Shown: positions 29,021 through 38,001 of the stretch, piece by piece
Layout of the letters: each line of letters opens with the position of its first letter
Position numbering within the stretch: position 1 is the stretch's first letter
Assembly (NCBI RefSeq): GCF_000368865.1
Contig: NZ_KB849726.1
Coordinates: forward strand, 93,408 to 157,407
Length of the DNA stretch: 64,000 bases
Direction: 5' to 3'
Origin: Acinetobacter bouvetii DSM 14964 = CIP 107468
GTDB lineage: Bacteria > Pseudomonadota > Gammaproteobacteria > Pseudomonadales > Moraxellaceae
Made by a program: the position numbers and the translations under genes
Notes under the pieces: model-generated
The model's input: only the letters and a program-made list of their open reading frames with translations
Told to the model about the DNA's origin: nothing
Databases searched by the model: none

Positions 29021-30565
29021 ATGAACTTCACAATGTCATTTGCAGAGCTGATGCCTATCGCGCCAGTCATGATCGTCGCTTTAACAGCGGTGGTGGTGAT
29101 GCTGCTGGTAGCCATCAAGCGCAATCATAATTTAGCTGCAACAGCATCGGTTATCGGTTTAAACCTTGCTGCGCTTTACATCATTTTTGTTGTGTTGGCA
29201 GGGCAGTTTGCGCCGGCCAACGTAATGAATTTGTTCATCGTAGATCCGTTTACGATGCTGTACCAGTTTGTGATTATCGTCGCGGCGCTTGCGTGCTGCA
29301 CGCTGTCGCATGCCTATATTGAAACTTATAAAGACAACCGTGAAGAGCTTTATATCCTGATGCTGGCGTCTGTGACAGGCGCATTGCTGATGGTGGCAAG
29401 CACGCACTATGCATCGTTCTTTATCAGCCTTGAGTTGATGTCAATTCCAGTTTATGGCTTATTGGCTTATACGCATCAGCGTTCTCAATCGCTTGAAGCT
29501 GGTGTGAAATACCTAGTTCTTTCAGCAACCGCGTCTGCAATGCTGCTGATGGGTATGGCTTATATCTATGCTTACACAGGCACGCTGAACTTTGTCGCTG
29601 AACCGGGCAAATTGTTCACGACATTCAGCCAGCCAGCTGTGGTACTGGGCCTAGCATTAATCATCTTTGCAGTTGCATTCAAACTGTCTCTTGCGCCATT
29701 CCATAAATGGACGCCAGACGTGTATGCAGGTGCGCCGGCGCCAATCGCGACATTCCTTGCAACTGTTGCCAAAGTGGCAATGATCGGCCTGTTTGTCCGC
29801 TATGTACTGTCTTCAGGCTTAATCCTGTCAGACAGCTTTGTGATCATTCTGACGATTCTTGCTGTGCTTTCTATCCTTGCAGGTAACTTGCTGGCAGTTC
29901 GCCAAGTGAATTTGAAACGTATTCTTGCGTATTCATCGATTGCTCACTTCGGTTATTTGCTGGTGGCGATTGTCAGCGCGCGCAATACAGACTTCCTTCA
30001 AGTTCAAGGTTTCGCGACGTTTGAATCTGTAAACGTGTATGTGATTACTTATGTGTTAACCACCATCGGCGCGTTCGGTGTTGTGACCTTAATGTCCAGC
30101 CCATACAACAATACAGATGAAGCAGGCAGCTTGGCAGAGTACCGCGGCTTATTCTGGCGCCGTCCAGTGTTAACTGCGACTTTGACCGTGATGATGCTTT
30201 CCCTTGCAGGCATTCCATTAACAGCAGGCTTTATCGGTAAGTTCCTCGTGATTAAAACTGCAGTTGCGGGCCAGTCATGGTTCTTGGCAGCAATGGTAAT
30301 CATTGGTTCGGGTATCGGCCTGTATTACTATCTGCGTGTCATGGTGGTGATGTACATGACTCCGCCTGAAAACCCGCGTATTGACGCTGTTGACCATTGG
30401 GGTCAAAAAGTCGGCGGTATTATGGTGTTAGGCGCCGCAGCTCTTGTGCTGTTGATCGGTGTTTATCCAGATCCAATTATTGCGGTTTCTAAGGTGGCTT
30501 TCTTTGCGATTTCACCTGAATTGCAGCAATTCATTCTGGCATTGGTGCAAAGCGGGTTTAACTGA
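29021..30565 (+). CDS. nuoN: NADH-quinone oxidoreductase subunit N
   Basis: NuoN is the third antiporter-like subunit, next to NuoK in the membrane arm. Motifs include SLELMSIPVYGLLAY (membrane Glu), FKLSLAPFHKWTPDVYAGAP (conserved Lys) and YSSIAHFGYLLVA. Length 514 residues. It is the last gene of the operon and is followed by a strong terminator. Confidence 0.98.
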   Translation: MNFTMSFAELMPIAPVMIVALTAVVVMLLVAIKRNHNLAATASVIGLNLAALYIIFVVLAGQFAPANVMNLFIVDPFTMLYQFVIIVAALACCTLSHAYIETYKDNREELYILMLASVTGALLMVASTHYASFFISLELMSIPVYGLLAYTHQRSQSLEAGVKYLVLSATASAMLLMGMAYIYAYTGTLNFVAEPGKLFTTFSQPAVVLGLALIIFAVAFKLSLAPFHKWTPDVYAGAPAPIATFLATVAKVAMIGLFVRYVLSSGLILSDSFVIILTILAVLSILAGNLLAVRQVNLKRILAYSSIAHFGYLLVAIVSARNTDFLQVQGFATFESVNVYVITYVLTTIGAFGVVTLMSSPYNNTDEAGSLAEYRGLFWRRPVLTATLTVMMLSLAGIPLTAGFIGKFLVIKTAVAGQSWFLAAMVIIGSGIGLYYYLRVMVVMYMTPPENPRIDAVDHWGQKVGGIMVLGAAALVLLIGVYPDPIIAVSKVAFFAISPELQQFILALVQSGFN

Positions 30566-30592
30566 TTAATGCTAAATTAATCCAGTTATTAC

Positions 30593-30623
30593 AAAAAAGC
30601 CCTCGACTTAGAGGGCTTTTTTA
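30593..30623 (+). terminator. Terminator of the nuo operon
   Basis: AAAAAAGCCCTC / GAGGGCTTTTTT with a GACTTA loop lies 27 bases past the nuoN stop and is followed by more T residues. Confidence 0.92.
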
Positions 30624-30690
30624 TTTTTATCATTTGTTAAATGCCTTTATAATACTAAGAATTTGATCTTAACCTTTTAGGTGTTCTCCC

Positions 30691-31326
30691 TTGGCTATCC
30701 ATGAAATCCGTCATCCGCTCATCCGCCATAAACTTGGTTTATTGCGCCGTTCGGATATCAGTACTAAAAACTTCCGCGAACTTGCTCAAGAAGTCACCAT
30801 GCTTCTGACCTATGAAGCGACTAAAGACTTGCCAATGTGCGATCATGAAATTGACGGCTGGGCTGGCAAAGTGACTGTAGACCGTATTGCGGGTAAAAAA
30901 ATTACTGTAGTGCCTATTTTGCGTGCAGGCATTGGCATGCTGGAAGGTTTCTTAAATTTGATTCCAAGCGCAAAAGTTTCGGTATTGGGTTTAGAGCGCG
31001 ATGAAGAAACGCTGGAAGCGCGCACATATTACAAAAAATTAGTGCCTGATGTGCAAAACCGTATTGCGATGATTATTGATCCGATGCTGGCAACAGGCTC
31101 TTCACTGGTGGCTGCGATTGATGTATTAAAAGCAAGCGGCTGTAAAGATATCCGTGTGATGGTCTTAGTTGCGGCGCCAGAAGGCATTAAGCGTGTTGAA
31201 ACAGCGCATCCTGATGTGACAATTTTCACTGCATCAGTTGATCAGGGCATTAATGAACATGGCTATATCGTGCCTGGCTTGGGCGATGCTGGCGACAAGA
31301 TTTTCGGTTCAGTGCAAAAAGACTGA
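30691..31326 (+). CDS. upp: Uracil phosphoribosyltransferase
   Basis: Upp joins uracil and PRPP to make UMP in pyrimidine salvage. The PRPP-binding loop is [19 protein letters not shown] at about residues 128-146. The uracil-binding C-terminal motif is [16 protein letters not shown], and [12 protein letters not shown] is also present. The start is a TTG at 30691: it fits the family N-terminus ([14 protein letters not shown]) and no in-frame ATG lies nearby. The upstream ribosome-binding site is weak. Length 211 residues. It is a single-gene unit between two terminators. Confidence 0.96.
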   Translation: MAIHEIRHPLIRHKLGLLRRSDISTKNFRELAQEVTMLLTYEATKDLPMCDHEIDGWAGKVTVDRIAGKKITVVPILRAGIGMLEGFLNLIPSAKVSVLGLERDEETLEARTYYKKLVPDVQNRIAMIIDPMLATGSSLVAAIDVLKASGCKDIRVMVLVAAPEGIKRVETAHPDVTIFTASVDQGINEHGYIVPGLGDAGDKIFGSVQKD

Positions 31327-31343
31327 TTTTAAGATTGAATAAG

Positions 31344-31370
31344 AAAGGGGCTTTTAAAGCCTCTTTTTTA
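31344..31370 (+). terminator. Terminator after upp
   Basis: GGGGCTTT / AAAGCCTC (one G-T pair) is followed by a T-run, 18 bases after the upp stop. Confidence 0.8.
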
Positions 31371-31410
31371 TATAATGCGAATAAGGCATTTTAAAAAATA
31401 GGGCGGCATC

Positions 31411-31704
31411 ATGAAAGACGAAGTATATCAGGGTAAAATCAAGCAGTATGACCCTGCAAAAGGTTATGGTTTTATTGGTTCAGCTGAAGGAGATGTGTTC
31501 TTTCATATTTCTGATTTTCCTGCAGCGGAAGGTGAGCCAAAACGCAATGAGCGTGTGAAATTTAACGTGGTAGACAATGGCGGTAAATTTAAAGCGGTTA
31601 AAATTGAGCGTGCAGAAGACAATTCAGCGAAAGCCAAGAAGTCAAAAGTAGTTGCGAATAACACATCAATTACTTCTGCATTATTGTCAAATTTACGCAA
31701 ATAA
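31411..31704 (+). CDS. Cold-shock-domain protein (97 aa)
   Basis: The first 68 or so residues form a cold-shock domain, an OB-fold that binds single-stranded RNA or DNA. Its RNP1-like motif is KGYGFIG and its RNP2-like motif is DVFFHIS. The last 30 residues are basic and polar (AKAKKSKVVANNTS) without a known domain. It is larger than a minimal CspA (about 70 residues). GGGCGG lies before the ATG. It has its own terminator and stands just upstream of a second, larger cold-shock-domain gene. Confidence 0.9.
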   Translation: MKDEVYQGKIKQYDPAKGYGFIGSAEGDVFFHISDFPAAEGEPKRNERVKFNVVDNGGKFKAVKIERAEDNSAKAKKSKVVANNTSITSALLSNLRK

Positions 31705-31753
31705 GAAAACTTAAAGAATTGATATTTCATGAAAATTGAATGAAATATGATGC

Positions 31754-31780
31754 AAAAAAGCGTCTCACGGCGCTTTTTTT
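31754..31780 (+). terminator. Terminator after the 97-residue cold-shock gene
   Basis: AAAAAAGCG / CGCTTTTTT with a TCTCACGG loop, continuing into a T-run. Confidence 0.88.
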
Positions 31781-31814
31781 TATTACAATGATTAAAAATA
31801 TAAAGATTGAGTGA

Positions 31815-32555
31815 ATGATGTTTCAAGAGGGTAAAGTTAAAAATTATCAAGCAGAACGTGGCTTTGGTTTTATACAAGTGGACGGGGAATCTAGGGATCT
31901 ATTTTTTCATATTAAAGATATGCCCAATCGGAATATTCAGCCGCAGATTGGTGAAAAGCTGAAGTTTCGGATTGTAGAAGAAAAGGGCAAATTTAAAGCA
32001 GATAATATTGTTCGTTTGGACTTAAAAGCGGAACCGCTGCATCAAGGCGCCGGAAGCCCAGTCCGGGAGTCAAATCGCGCTGCGCCGCGTGATCAGGCGG
32101 GGAGCGGCAAGGCAAAATATATCACGCTGATTGGCTTGGTGATAATTGCCGTGCTGACCGCGGTAACGTATGGAAAATATCGGGACTATCAGGCGCAAAA
32201 ACAGCAGAAGGCGCAGCAGTTGATGCTGGAACAGCAGCGCATTATAGAAGAGCAGCGCCAAGCGCAGGGGAAACTGCCGGATCAGGTGCTGACGGAGCAG
32301 GGGCGCAAAAACTTAGCAAGCCGTCCGGAGCAGATTCAGGCCGGTAGGTTGCCGTCAAGAGCGCCGGCTGAACAGGGAAATGCGCGTCCAGCGGCTGATT
32401 CTAATCAGGCACCGGTCTTTAAATGCGATGGCCGGACGCATTGCAGCCAGATGCGTTCCTATGAAGAGGCTGTATTCTTCATTCGGAATTGCCCTGGCAC
32501 AAAAATGGATGGCAATCATGACGGAGTGCCATGTGAGCGTCAATTTAATCGTTAA
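31815..32555 (+). CDS. Cold-shock domain - membrane helix - Excalibur domain fusion protein
   Basis: Residues 3-70 are a cold-shock domain (RNP1-like RGFGFIQ, RNP2-like LFFHIK). Residues 102-120 form one transmembrane helix (YITLIGLVIIAVLTAVTYG). Next is a Gln/Ala-rich, probably helical linker of about 70 residues. The C-terminal part from about residue 203 (CDGRTHCSQM, NCPGTKMDG, NHDGVPCE) is an Excalibur calcium-binding domain with the DxDxxDG-like loop and three to four cysteines. This predicts a cytoplasmic nucleic-acid-binding domain tied to a periplasmic calcium- or disulphide-dependent domain. Two adjacent ATG codons begin the gene. The exact function is unknown. Confidence 0.9.
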   Translation: MMFQEGKVKNYQAERGFGFIQVDGESRDLFFHIKDMPNRNIQPQIGEKLKFRIVEEKGKFKADNIVRLDLKAEPLHQGAGSPVRESNRAAPRDQAGSGKAKYITLIGLVIIAVLTAVTYGKYRDYQAQKQQKAQQLMLEQQRIIEEQRQAQGKLPDQVLTEQGRKNLASRPEQIQAGRLPSRAPAEQGNARPAADSNQAPVFKCDGRTHCSQMRSYEEAVFFIRNCPGTKMDGNHDGVPCERQFNR

Positions 32556-32581
32556 AAAAAGCGCCATCAGGCGCTTTTTTT
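32554..32581. terminator. Bidirectional terminator between the Excalibur-fusion gene and the LysR gene
   Basis: AAAAAAAGCGCC / GGCGCTTTTTTT with a short ATCA loop, directly at the stop codon and between convergent genes. Confidence 0.9.
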
Positions 32582-32596
32582 ATAGGCAGAAACCTA

Positions 32597-33475
32597 TTAT
32601 TTTTCACAGAATTTCATAAAAGCTTTTAAGCCCGGGCCTTGATATTTCTGACGGTGCACCAGCATGAACAGCGGGCGGGTCAATTGCCAGAAAGGGGTGT
32701 CTAAAATCACCAATTGGCCTTTTTCACGCAGCGGCTCAATGGCAAGTTTAGAAATGCATGACATGCCTAAACCGCCGGCAACAATTTTCAGAATTGCTTC
32801 ATTATGGCCCAGAGTCAAGCGGATATTGGCATCCGGCAAATCCTGCAAAATTGCATTGTCAAAGACTTCGCGCGTGCCTGAACCTTCTTCACGCAATATC
32901 CATTCCACATTTTTAAAGTCATCTATGGTTAAAGGGCGGCCCAGACGTGCCAGCGGATGATCGGGTGAACAGCATACCGCCAGTTCATCGTCGCGCCAGT
33001 GTATGCATTGCAGCTGCGGCAAATGGCAAGAGCCTTCGATTAAGGCTAAATCCAGCTGAAACTGATTGACCGCTTCAATCATCTGGCGGGTATTGCCGAC
33101 TTGCAGCTGTAAATGGGCCTGCGGCTGGATTTGCAGAAAATCCGCCATCAGGTCAGGCATTAAATAATCGCTGATGGTTAAGGTGGCGCCTAAGCGTAAA
33201 TCAATGCTTTGCAGTTCACCTTTGGCGGCTTGTTCGAATGATTCACAGCGGCCAAGGATTTCTAAGGCTTGAGGCAGTAAAAAACGGCCCAAGTCATTAA
33301 GCTGCAATCGTTTGCCTAGACGGTCAAACAGCGGCGCGCCCAAGCCATCTTCCAAGTCTGCTAAAGCCATACTCGCAGCGCTTTGCGTGAGTTTTACGGC
33401 ATCACTGGCTTTGGTTACTGTGCCTTCTTGAGCGACCGCTACAAAAACAGCCAACTGGCGTAAAGTCATGCGCAT
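32597..33475 (-). CDS. LysR-family regulator divergent from fpr
   Basis: This is a 292-residue LysR-type protein. The N-terminal winged helix-turn-helix (LRQLAVFVAVAQEGTVTKASDAVKLTQSAAS in outline) is followed by a linker helix and a substrate-binding-protein-like effector domain (LRLGATLTISDYLMPDL, DLALIEG, REEGSGTREVF). It lies head-to-head with the ferredoxin-NADP reductase gene, 85 bases apart. In Pseudomonas the LysR protein FinR sits next to fpr in the same way and activates it under oxidative stress; by position this protein may do the same job. That link is inference. Confidence 0.93.
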   Translation of the reverse strand: MRMTLRQLAVFVAVAQEGTVTKASDAVKLTQSAASMALADLEDGLGAPLFDRLGKRLQLNDLGRFLLPQALEILGRCESFEQAAKGELQSIDLRLGATLTISDYLMPDLMADFLQIQPQAHLQLQVGNTRQMIEAVNQFQLDLALIEGSCHLPQLQCIHWRDDELAVCCSPDHPLARLGRPLTIDDFKNVEWILREEGSGTREVFDNAILQDLPDANIRLTLGHNEAILKIVAGGLGMSCISKLAIEPLREKGQLVILDTPFWQLTRPLFMLVHRQKYQGPGLKAFMKFCEK

Positions 33476-33560
33476 GAATAGAGCCTTAACATTTAAAAAA
33501 TATTAATAAATTATGCCGTCATGCTAACATGAGCGCAGTCTTTCATGCCACGTTGAAATC

Positions 33561-34322
33561 ATGTCAATTGAGAAATTTAGCTTAGAAAAAGTTCTATCTG
33601 TACATCGTTGGACCAATACTTTATTCAGCTTTACCATGACGCGGCCTGCTCATTTTAAATTCACTGCAGGCCAATTCGCACGCATTGGCTTAAAAGTGGG
33701 GGATGATTTGGTGGTGCGGGCTTATTCTGTCGTATCTTCGCCATTTGATGAAACTTTGGAATTTTTCTCGATTGTCGTGCCAGATGGCGCATTTACGTCT
33801 AATTTGCAGCATTTGCAGGTGGGGGATGAGCTGTATTTGGAAAAAATTCCGTACGGTTTTTTAACGCTGGCGCGCTATCAGCTGCCGCTGCCTCAGGATT
33901 TATGGTTATTGGGGACCGGCACAGGCTTGGCGCCATTTTTATCAATGCTGCAAGACTTTGAAACATGGCAGAAATATTCAAAAATTAATTTGGTTTACAG
34001 TGTGCGCACAGAAGCAGAATTGGCCTATGTGGAACGGATTAATGAAATTGCCGCAATGTTTGGCGAAGGGCATACGGGCTTTCAGTTTATTCCAATTATT
34101 ACCCGTGACCCGAACGCGCCTTTGCATGACCGTTTACCGGTCTTGATCGCCAATGGCGAGCTGGAAAAAGCAGCAGGCATGGCGCTTAACCCTGCAACCA
34201 GCCATGTCATGCTCTGCGGCAACCCGCAGATGGTGGATGACACCAAAGATGCGCTGAAAGCGCGCGGCCTGACCATGAACCGCCGCGGCGAAGGCAATAT
34301 TGCTGTTGAAAATTATTGGTAA
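33561..34322 (+). CDS. fpr: Ferredoxin-NADP(+) reductase
   Basis: Fpr moves electrons between NADPH and ferredoxin or flavodoxin via FAD, supporting iron-sulphur cluster work and oxidative stress defence. The FAD-binding motif RAYSVVSSP (RxYS) lies at about residues 53-61. The NADP-binding region includes LLGTGTGLAPFLSML, and LCGNPQMVDD follows. The C-terminus ends AVENYW, with an aromatic residue positioned to stack on the flavin. Length 253 residues matches the bacterial subclass. The divergent LysR gene is the likely regulator. Confidence 0.95.
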   Translation: MSIEKFSLEKVLSVHRWTNTLFSFTMTRPAHFKFTAGQFARIGLKVGDDLVVRAYSVVSSPFDETLEFFSIVVPDGAFTSNLQHLQVGDELYLEKIPYGFLTLARYQLPLPQDLWLLGTGTGLAPFLSMLQDFETWQKYSKINLVYSVRTEAELAYVERINEIAAMFGEGHTGFQFIPIITRDPNAPLHDRLPVLIANGELEKAAGMALNPATSHVMLCGNPQMVDDTKDALKARGLTMNRRGEGNIAVENYW

Positions 34323-34336
34323 GTACCCTCAGTACT

Positions 34337-34434
34337 CCTCCCTTTAAAAAGGGAGGTTGGGAGGGATTAAAATTATAAAATTCTTCTCAAATCTTTGAAT
34401 CCTCCCCAAACCCCTCCTTTAATAAAGGAGGGGC
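34337..34434. repeat. Dispersed palindromic repeat, paired inverted copies (locus 2)
   Basis: The hairpin CCTCCCTTTAAAAAGGGAGG with TTGGGAGGGATT faces an inverted copy, AATCCTCCCCAAACCCCTCC with TTTAATAAAGGAGGGGC. The layout and core are the same as at 8443-8540. Confidence 0.75.
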
Positions 34435-34447
34435 TTTTTACAGATAT

Positions 34448-34475
34448 AAAAAACCTCCTAAATGGAGGTTTTTTT
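34448..34475. terminator. Terminator between convergent fpr and a hypothetical gene
   Basis: AAAAAACCTCC / GGAGGTTTTTTT with a TAAAT loop; A and T runs make it usable in both directions. Confidence 0.88.
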
Positions 34476-34502
34476 ATTTGAGCTGTATCAATGCAAACAG
34501 GC

Positions 34503-34940
34503 TTAATGGACAAACATATCCATGTATTCACGGATTTCCTGAATGGCTGTGTCGACATCTGCGGTCAGCCATGTCGGCTCAAAAAAGCCGGCATAATGAT
34601 CCATGCGCTCTTGAGGCACAACTAAGCGTACCGGACAGTCTTCTTCCAGCAAGCGCCAAGGAATAATCGGCACTTCATTATCCAAATATGCTGTGACATT
34701 GCGGATATCAATCACCATGGCATTAATGCAGTCTGGAAACGGCATGACTGAGAATTCTTCCGTCCGGCGGCGGAAAAATTCTAAATCTCCCCATTTCAGG
34801 ACATAGCTGGGCTTATTGAATTCAATAATGCCAATCAGATGCTGATCGCGGGTGTAATGTAAAGCACATTGATAAGTGACGTCAGTGTCAAGATCAAGCG
34901 TTACACTTTGCTGACGGTACGCCATATAGAATGAGTGCAT
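34503..34940 (-). CDS. Hypothetical protein (145 aa)
   Basis: The family is not recognised. The protein is soluble, with a beta-rich N-terminal half (YQCALHYTRDQHLIGIIEF) and aromatic-rich motifs (WGDLEFFRRRTEEF, VMPFPDCINAMVIDIRN). Residue 6 is a second possible start (MAYRQQ); neither has a strong ribosome-binding site. It is transcribed away from the ethanolamine genes and converges with fpr. Nothing in it suggests a regulator of the eut genes. Confidence 0.6.
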   Translation of the reverse strand: MHSFYMAYRQQSVTLDLDTDVTYQCALHYTRDQHLIGIIEFNKPSYVLKWGDLEFFRRRTEEFSVMPFPDCINAMVIDIRNVTAYLDNEVPIIPWRLLEEDCPVRLVVPQERMDHYAGFFEPTWLTADVDTAIQEIREYMDMFVH

Positions 34941-35134
34941 GAAAAATGAGGTGCATAATTATAGCTCATTTATTGCCGCAAAGGCAGACTTTCATTTTTT
35001 CATCCACAGAGCCTGCGATCATATTTAAAACAACAAGATAGCGTTTTGACTCGGTTTGAATGTGACTTAAAGATCTAATTTGGTATGGCTTATGCATAGC
35101 ACTGAATGAGCAAAACTAAAAATTAGAGGTGTAT

Positions 35135-36574
35135 ATGTCAAATTCAGAAAGCGCTGCAGGGCTGCCAGCGGCGGGTACCGCTGCAGACGATTATTTTGCG
35201 CAAAGGCAATTAAAAAGCGGAGCCGTGGGCTGGCTGCTGCTGGTCGGGCTTGGCGTGGCTTATGTCATTTCAGGGGACTTTGCCGGCTGGAATTTTGGCT
35301 TAGCGCAGGGCGGATGGGGCGGCATGTTTATTGCCACCGTTGTGGTGGCCTTTATGTATTTATGCATGTGCCTTTGCATGTCTGAAATGTCGACGATGCT
35401 GCCGACTGCAGGCGGGGGCTACAGTTTTGCCCGTACAGCATTTGGCCCAGTGGGCGGCTATTTGACGGGTACCGCTATTTTAATTGAATACGCCATCGCG
35501 CCCGCGGCGATTGCCTGCTTTATTGGCGCTTATTGTGAATCCTTATTCGGCATGGGCGGCTGGATCATTTATTTGGTGTGCTATCTGGTCTTTATGGGGA
35601 TTCATTTGAAAGGCGCGGGCGAAGCGTTAAAGATCATGTTTGGTATTACTGCTGTGGCGGCTATGGCATTGATGGTGTTTATTTTTGCTATGCTGCCTGC
35701 ATTTGACAGCGCCAATTTATTTGATATTGCGGTAAATGCAGATGCGGCAGGCGCCAGCAGTTTCTTGCCAATGGGCTATCTTGGAATTTGGGCTGCTGTG
35801 CCTTATGCCATTTGGTTTTTCTTGGCGGTTGAGGGTGTGCCTCTGGCGGCGGAAGAGGCCCAAGAACCGCATAAATCTCTGCCGCGCGGCTTGATTGGCT
35901 CCATGCTGATTTTAGCTTTTTTTGCCTTGAGCATTTTATTTTTAGGGCCGGGCGCAGCAGGTGCAGAGGCATTGAAAGCATCAGGCGCGCCTTTGGTTGA
36001 TGCTTTAAAAGCAGTATATGGCGCCAATACGTGGCTGGCGGGTTTTGTGAACTTTGTCGGCTTGGCAGGTTTAATCGCCAGCTTCTTCTCGATTATTTAT
36101 GCCTATTCGCGGCAGATTTTTGCCTTGTCCCGCGCAGGCTATTTACCCAAATCCATGTCTTTAACCAATAAAAACCATGCGCCGCATTTGGCCATTATTA
36201 TCCCCGGCATTATTGGCTTTTTGATGTCTTTGACTGGCGAAGGCGACCTGCTGATCTTAATGGCGGTGTTTGGCGCGACAATTTCTTACGTACTGATGAT
36301 GCTGTCTTATATTAAGCTGAAAACATCGAAAGCCAATTTGCCGCGCCCATACCAAGCGCCGGGCGGTATAGTGACGGCCTATATTGCGCTGATACTGGCT
36401 GCGATTGCGGTGGTTGCAGGCTTCGTGGTGGATCCGAAAGTCTGGTTAGCAGCTGCCGCCATTTATGCCGCCTTTATTCTGTATTTCCTGCTGTATAGCC
36501 GCCACCACTTGGTGGCAGGCACGCCGGAGGAGGAATTTGCAAATATCCAGCATGCAGAGCAAGAGTTGAAATAA
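35135..36574 (+). CDS. eat: Ethanolamine permease
   Basis: This is an APC-superfamily transporter of 479 residues with about 12 transmembrane helices, expected to import ethanolamine. Typical elements are YVISGDFAGWNFGLAQGGWGG near residue 40, MSTMLPTAGGGYSFARTAFGP, and VEGVPLAAEEAQEPHKSLPRG in the middle. The start is the ATG at 35135, which has AGAGG five bases upstream; an in-frame GTG two codons earlier is less likely. It is followed by eutB after 27 bases, giving a simple eat-eutB-eutC set without microcompartment genes. Confidence 0.94.
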   Translation: MSNSESAAGLPAAGTAADDYFAQRQLKSGAVGWLLLVGLGVAYVISGDFAGWNFGLAQGGWGGMFIATVVVAFMYLCMCLCMSEMSTMLPTAGGGYSFARTAFGPVGGYLTGTAILIEYAIAPAAIACFIGAYCESLFGMGGWIIYLVCYLVFMGIHLKGAGEALKIMFGITAVAAMALMVFIFAMLPAFDSANLFDIAVNADAAGASSFLPMGYLGIWAAVPYAIWFFLAVEGVPLAAEEAQEPHKSLPRGLIGSMLILAFFALSILFLGPGAAGAEALKASGAPLVDALKAVYGANTWLAGFVNFVGLAGLIASFFSIIYAYSRQIFALSRAGYLPKSMSLTNKNHAPHLAIIIPGIIGFLMSLTGEGDLLILMAVFGATISYVLMMLSYIKLKTSKANLPRPYQAPGGIVTAYIALILAAIAVVAGFVVDPKVWLAAAAIYAAFILYFLLYSRHHLVAGTPEEEFANIQHAEQELK

Positions 36575-36601
36575 GTGCAATAACAGAACAAGGATAAAAA
36601 G

Positions 36602-37987
36602 ATGCTGTATCAAATCAATGTGGCGAATCATCATTATATTTTTCAGGATTTAAAAACCTTGATGGCCAAAGCCACGCCTGCGCGGACAGGGGATCAGCTG
36701 GCAGGCATCGCGGCGCGGGACGCCACAGAGCGTGTAGCTGCGCAAATGTGTCTGGCCGATGTGCCTTTAAAACAATTCCTGAATGAAGCGCTGATTGATT
36801 ACGAGCGTGATGAAGTGACCCGCCTGATTATCGATGAGCATGATGCGGCCGCCTTTTATCCTATTGCGCATTTTACTGTAGGGGATTTTCGCAACTGGCT
36901 GCTGAGTGACGATGCCAGCACCGAAAAATTGCAGGCGCTGCAGGCCGGGCTGACGCCTGAAATGGCCGCTGCAGTCAGTAAAATCATGCGCAATCAGGAT
37001 TTGATTTTGGTGGCAAAGAAATGCCGCGTAGTCACGCAATTCCGTAATACGATAGGCCTGGAAGGGCACTTGTCGACGCGCCTGCAGCCCAATCATCCGA
37101 CCGATGATGTGCTGGGCATTTCCGCCAGTATTTTAGATGGCCTGATGTACGGCAATGGCGATGCGGTGATTGGCATTAATCCAGCAACGGATAACCTGCA
37201 GAATTTAACGGAGCTGCTGAAACTGCTGGATTACATTATCCATGAATATGAGATTCCAACGCAGTCCTGCGTGCTGACGCATATCAGTTCCGGCATTCAG
37301 CTGGCGGAAAAAAATGTGCCGATTGATTTAATGTTTCAGTCTATTGCGGGTTCGCAGGATGCCAACAGCGCTTTCGGCATCAGCCTCGCTATGCTGCAGG
37401 AAGGCTATGATGCCGCCTTAAGCTTAAAGCGCGGAACAGTGGGGCAGAATGTGATGTATTTTGAAACGGGGCAAGGCAGCGCGCTATCGAGCAATGCGCA
37501 TCATGGAGTAGACCAGCAAACGATGGAAGCGCGCGCTTATGCTGTAGCGCGAAAATTTAATCCATTTTTGGTCAATACCGTGGTGGGCTTTATTGGGCCA
37601 GAGTACCTGTACAACGGCAAGCAAATTATCCGCGCGGGGCTGGAAGACCACTTCTGCGGCAAGCTGGTGGGCGTGCCGATGGGCTGTGATATTTGCTATA
37701 CCAACCATGCTGACGCTGATCAGGACGATATGGATGTGCTGCTGACGCTGCTGGCCAATGCAGGACTGAATTTTATGATGGGCATTCCCGGTTCAGATGA
37801 TGTGATGCTGAATTATCAGACCACTTCATTTCACGACGCGCTGTATATCCGTCAGCTCTTGGGTTTGCAGCCTGCCCCTGAATTTGGCGCATGGCTGGAA
37901 CAGCAGGGCATTTTAAAGCAGCATTCTCATCAGCTGCAGTGGCCTGCGCAAGTGCCGGACAGATTTTCCCGACTGCTGATGTCTTAG
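36602..37987 (+). CDS. eutB: Ethanolamine ammonia-lyase large subunit
   Basis: EutB is the TIM-barrel catalytic subunit of the adenosylcobalamin-dependent enzyme that splits ethanolamine into acetaldehyde and ammonia. Length is 461 residues, close to family norm. Recognisable segments include TIGLEGHLSTRLQPNHPTDD, GDAVIGINPATDN, QSIAGSQDANSAFGISLAML and CYTNHADADQDDMDVL. It lies between eat and eutC in one operon. The enzyme needs vitamin B12; no B12 riboswitch is visible upstream of eat. Confidence 0.97.
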   Translation: MLYQINVANHHYIFQDLKTLMAKATPARTGDQLAGIAARDATERVAAQMCLADVPLKQFLNEALIDYERDEVTRLIIDEHDAAAFYPIAHFTVGDFRNWLLSDDASTEKLQALQAGLTPEMAAAVSKIMRNQDLILVAKKCRVVTQFRNTIGLEGHLSTRLQPNHPTDDVLGISASILDGLMYGNGDAVIGINPATDNLQNLTELLKLLDYIIHEYEIPTQSCVLTHISSGIQLAEKNVPIDLMFQSIAGSQDANSAFGISLAMLQEGYDAALSLKRGTVGQNVMYFETGQGSALSSNAHHGVDQQTMEARAYAVARKFNPFLVNTVVGFIGPEYLYNGKQIIRAGLEDHFCGKLVGVPMGCDICYTNHADADQDDMDVLLTLLANAGLNFMMGIPGSDDVMLNYQTTSFHDALYIRQLLGLQPAPEFGAWLEQQGILKQHSHQLQWPAQVPDRFSRLLMS

Positions 37988-38001
37988 CGGAGATTTAATC
38001 A

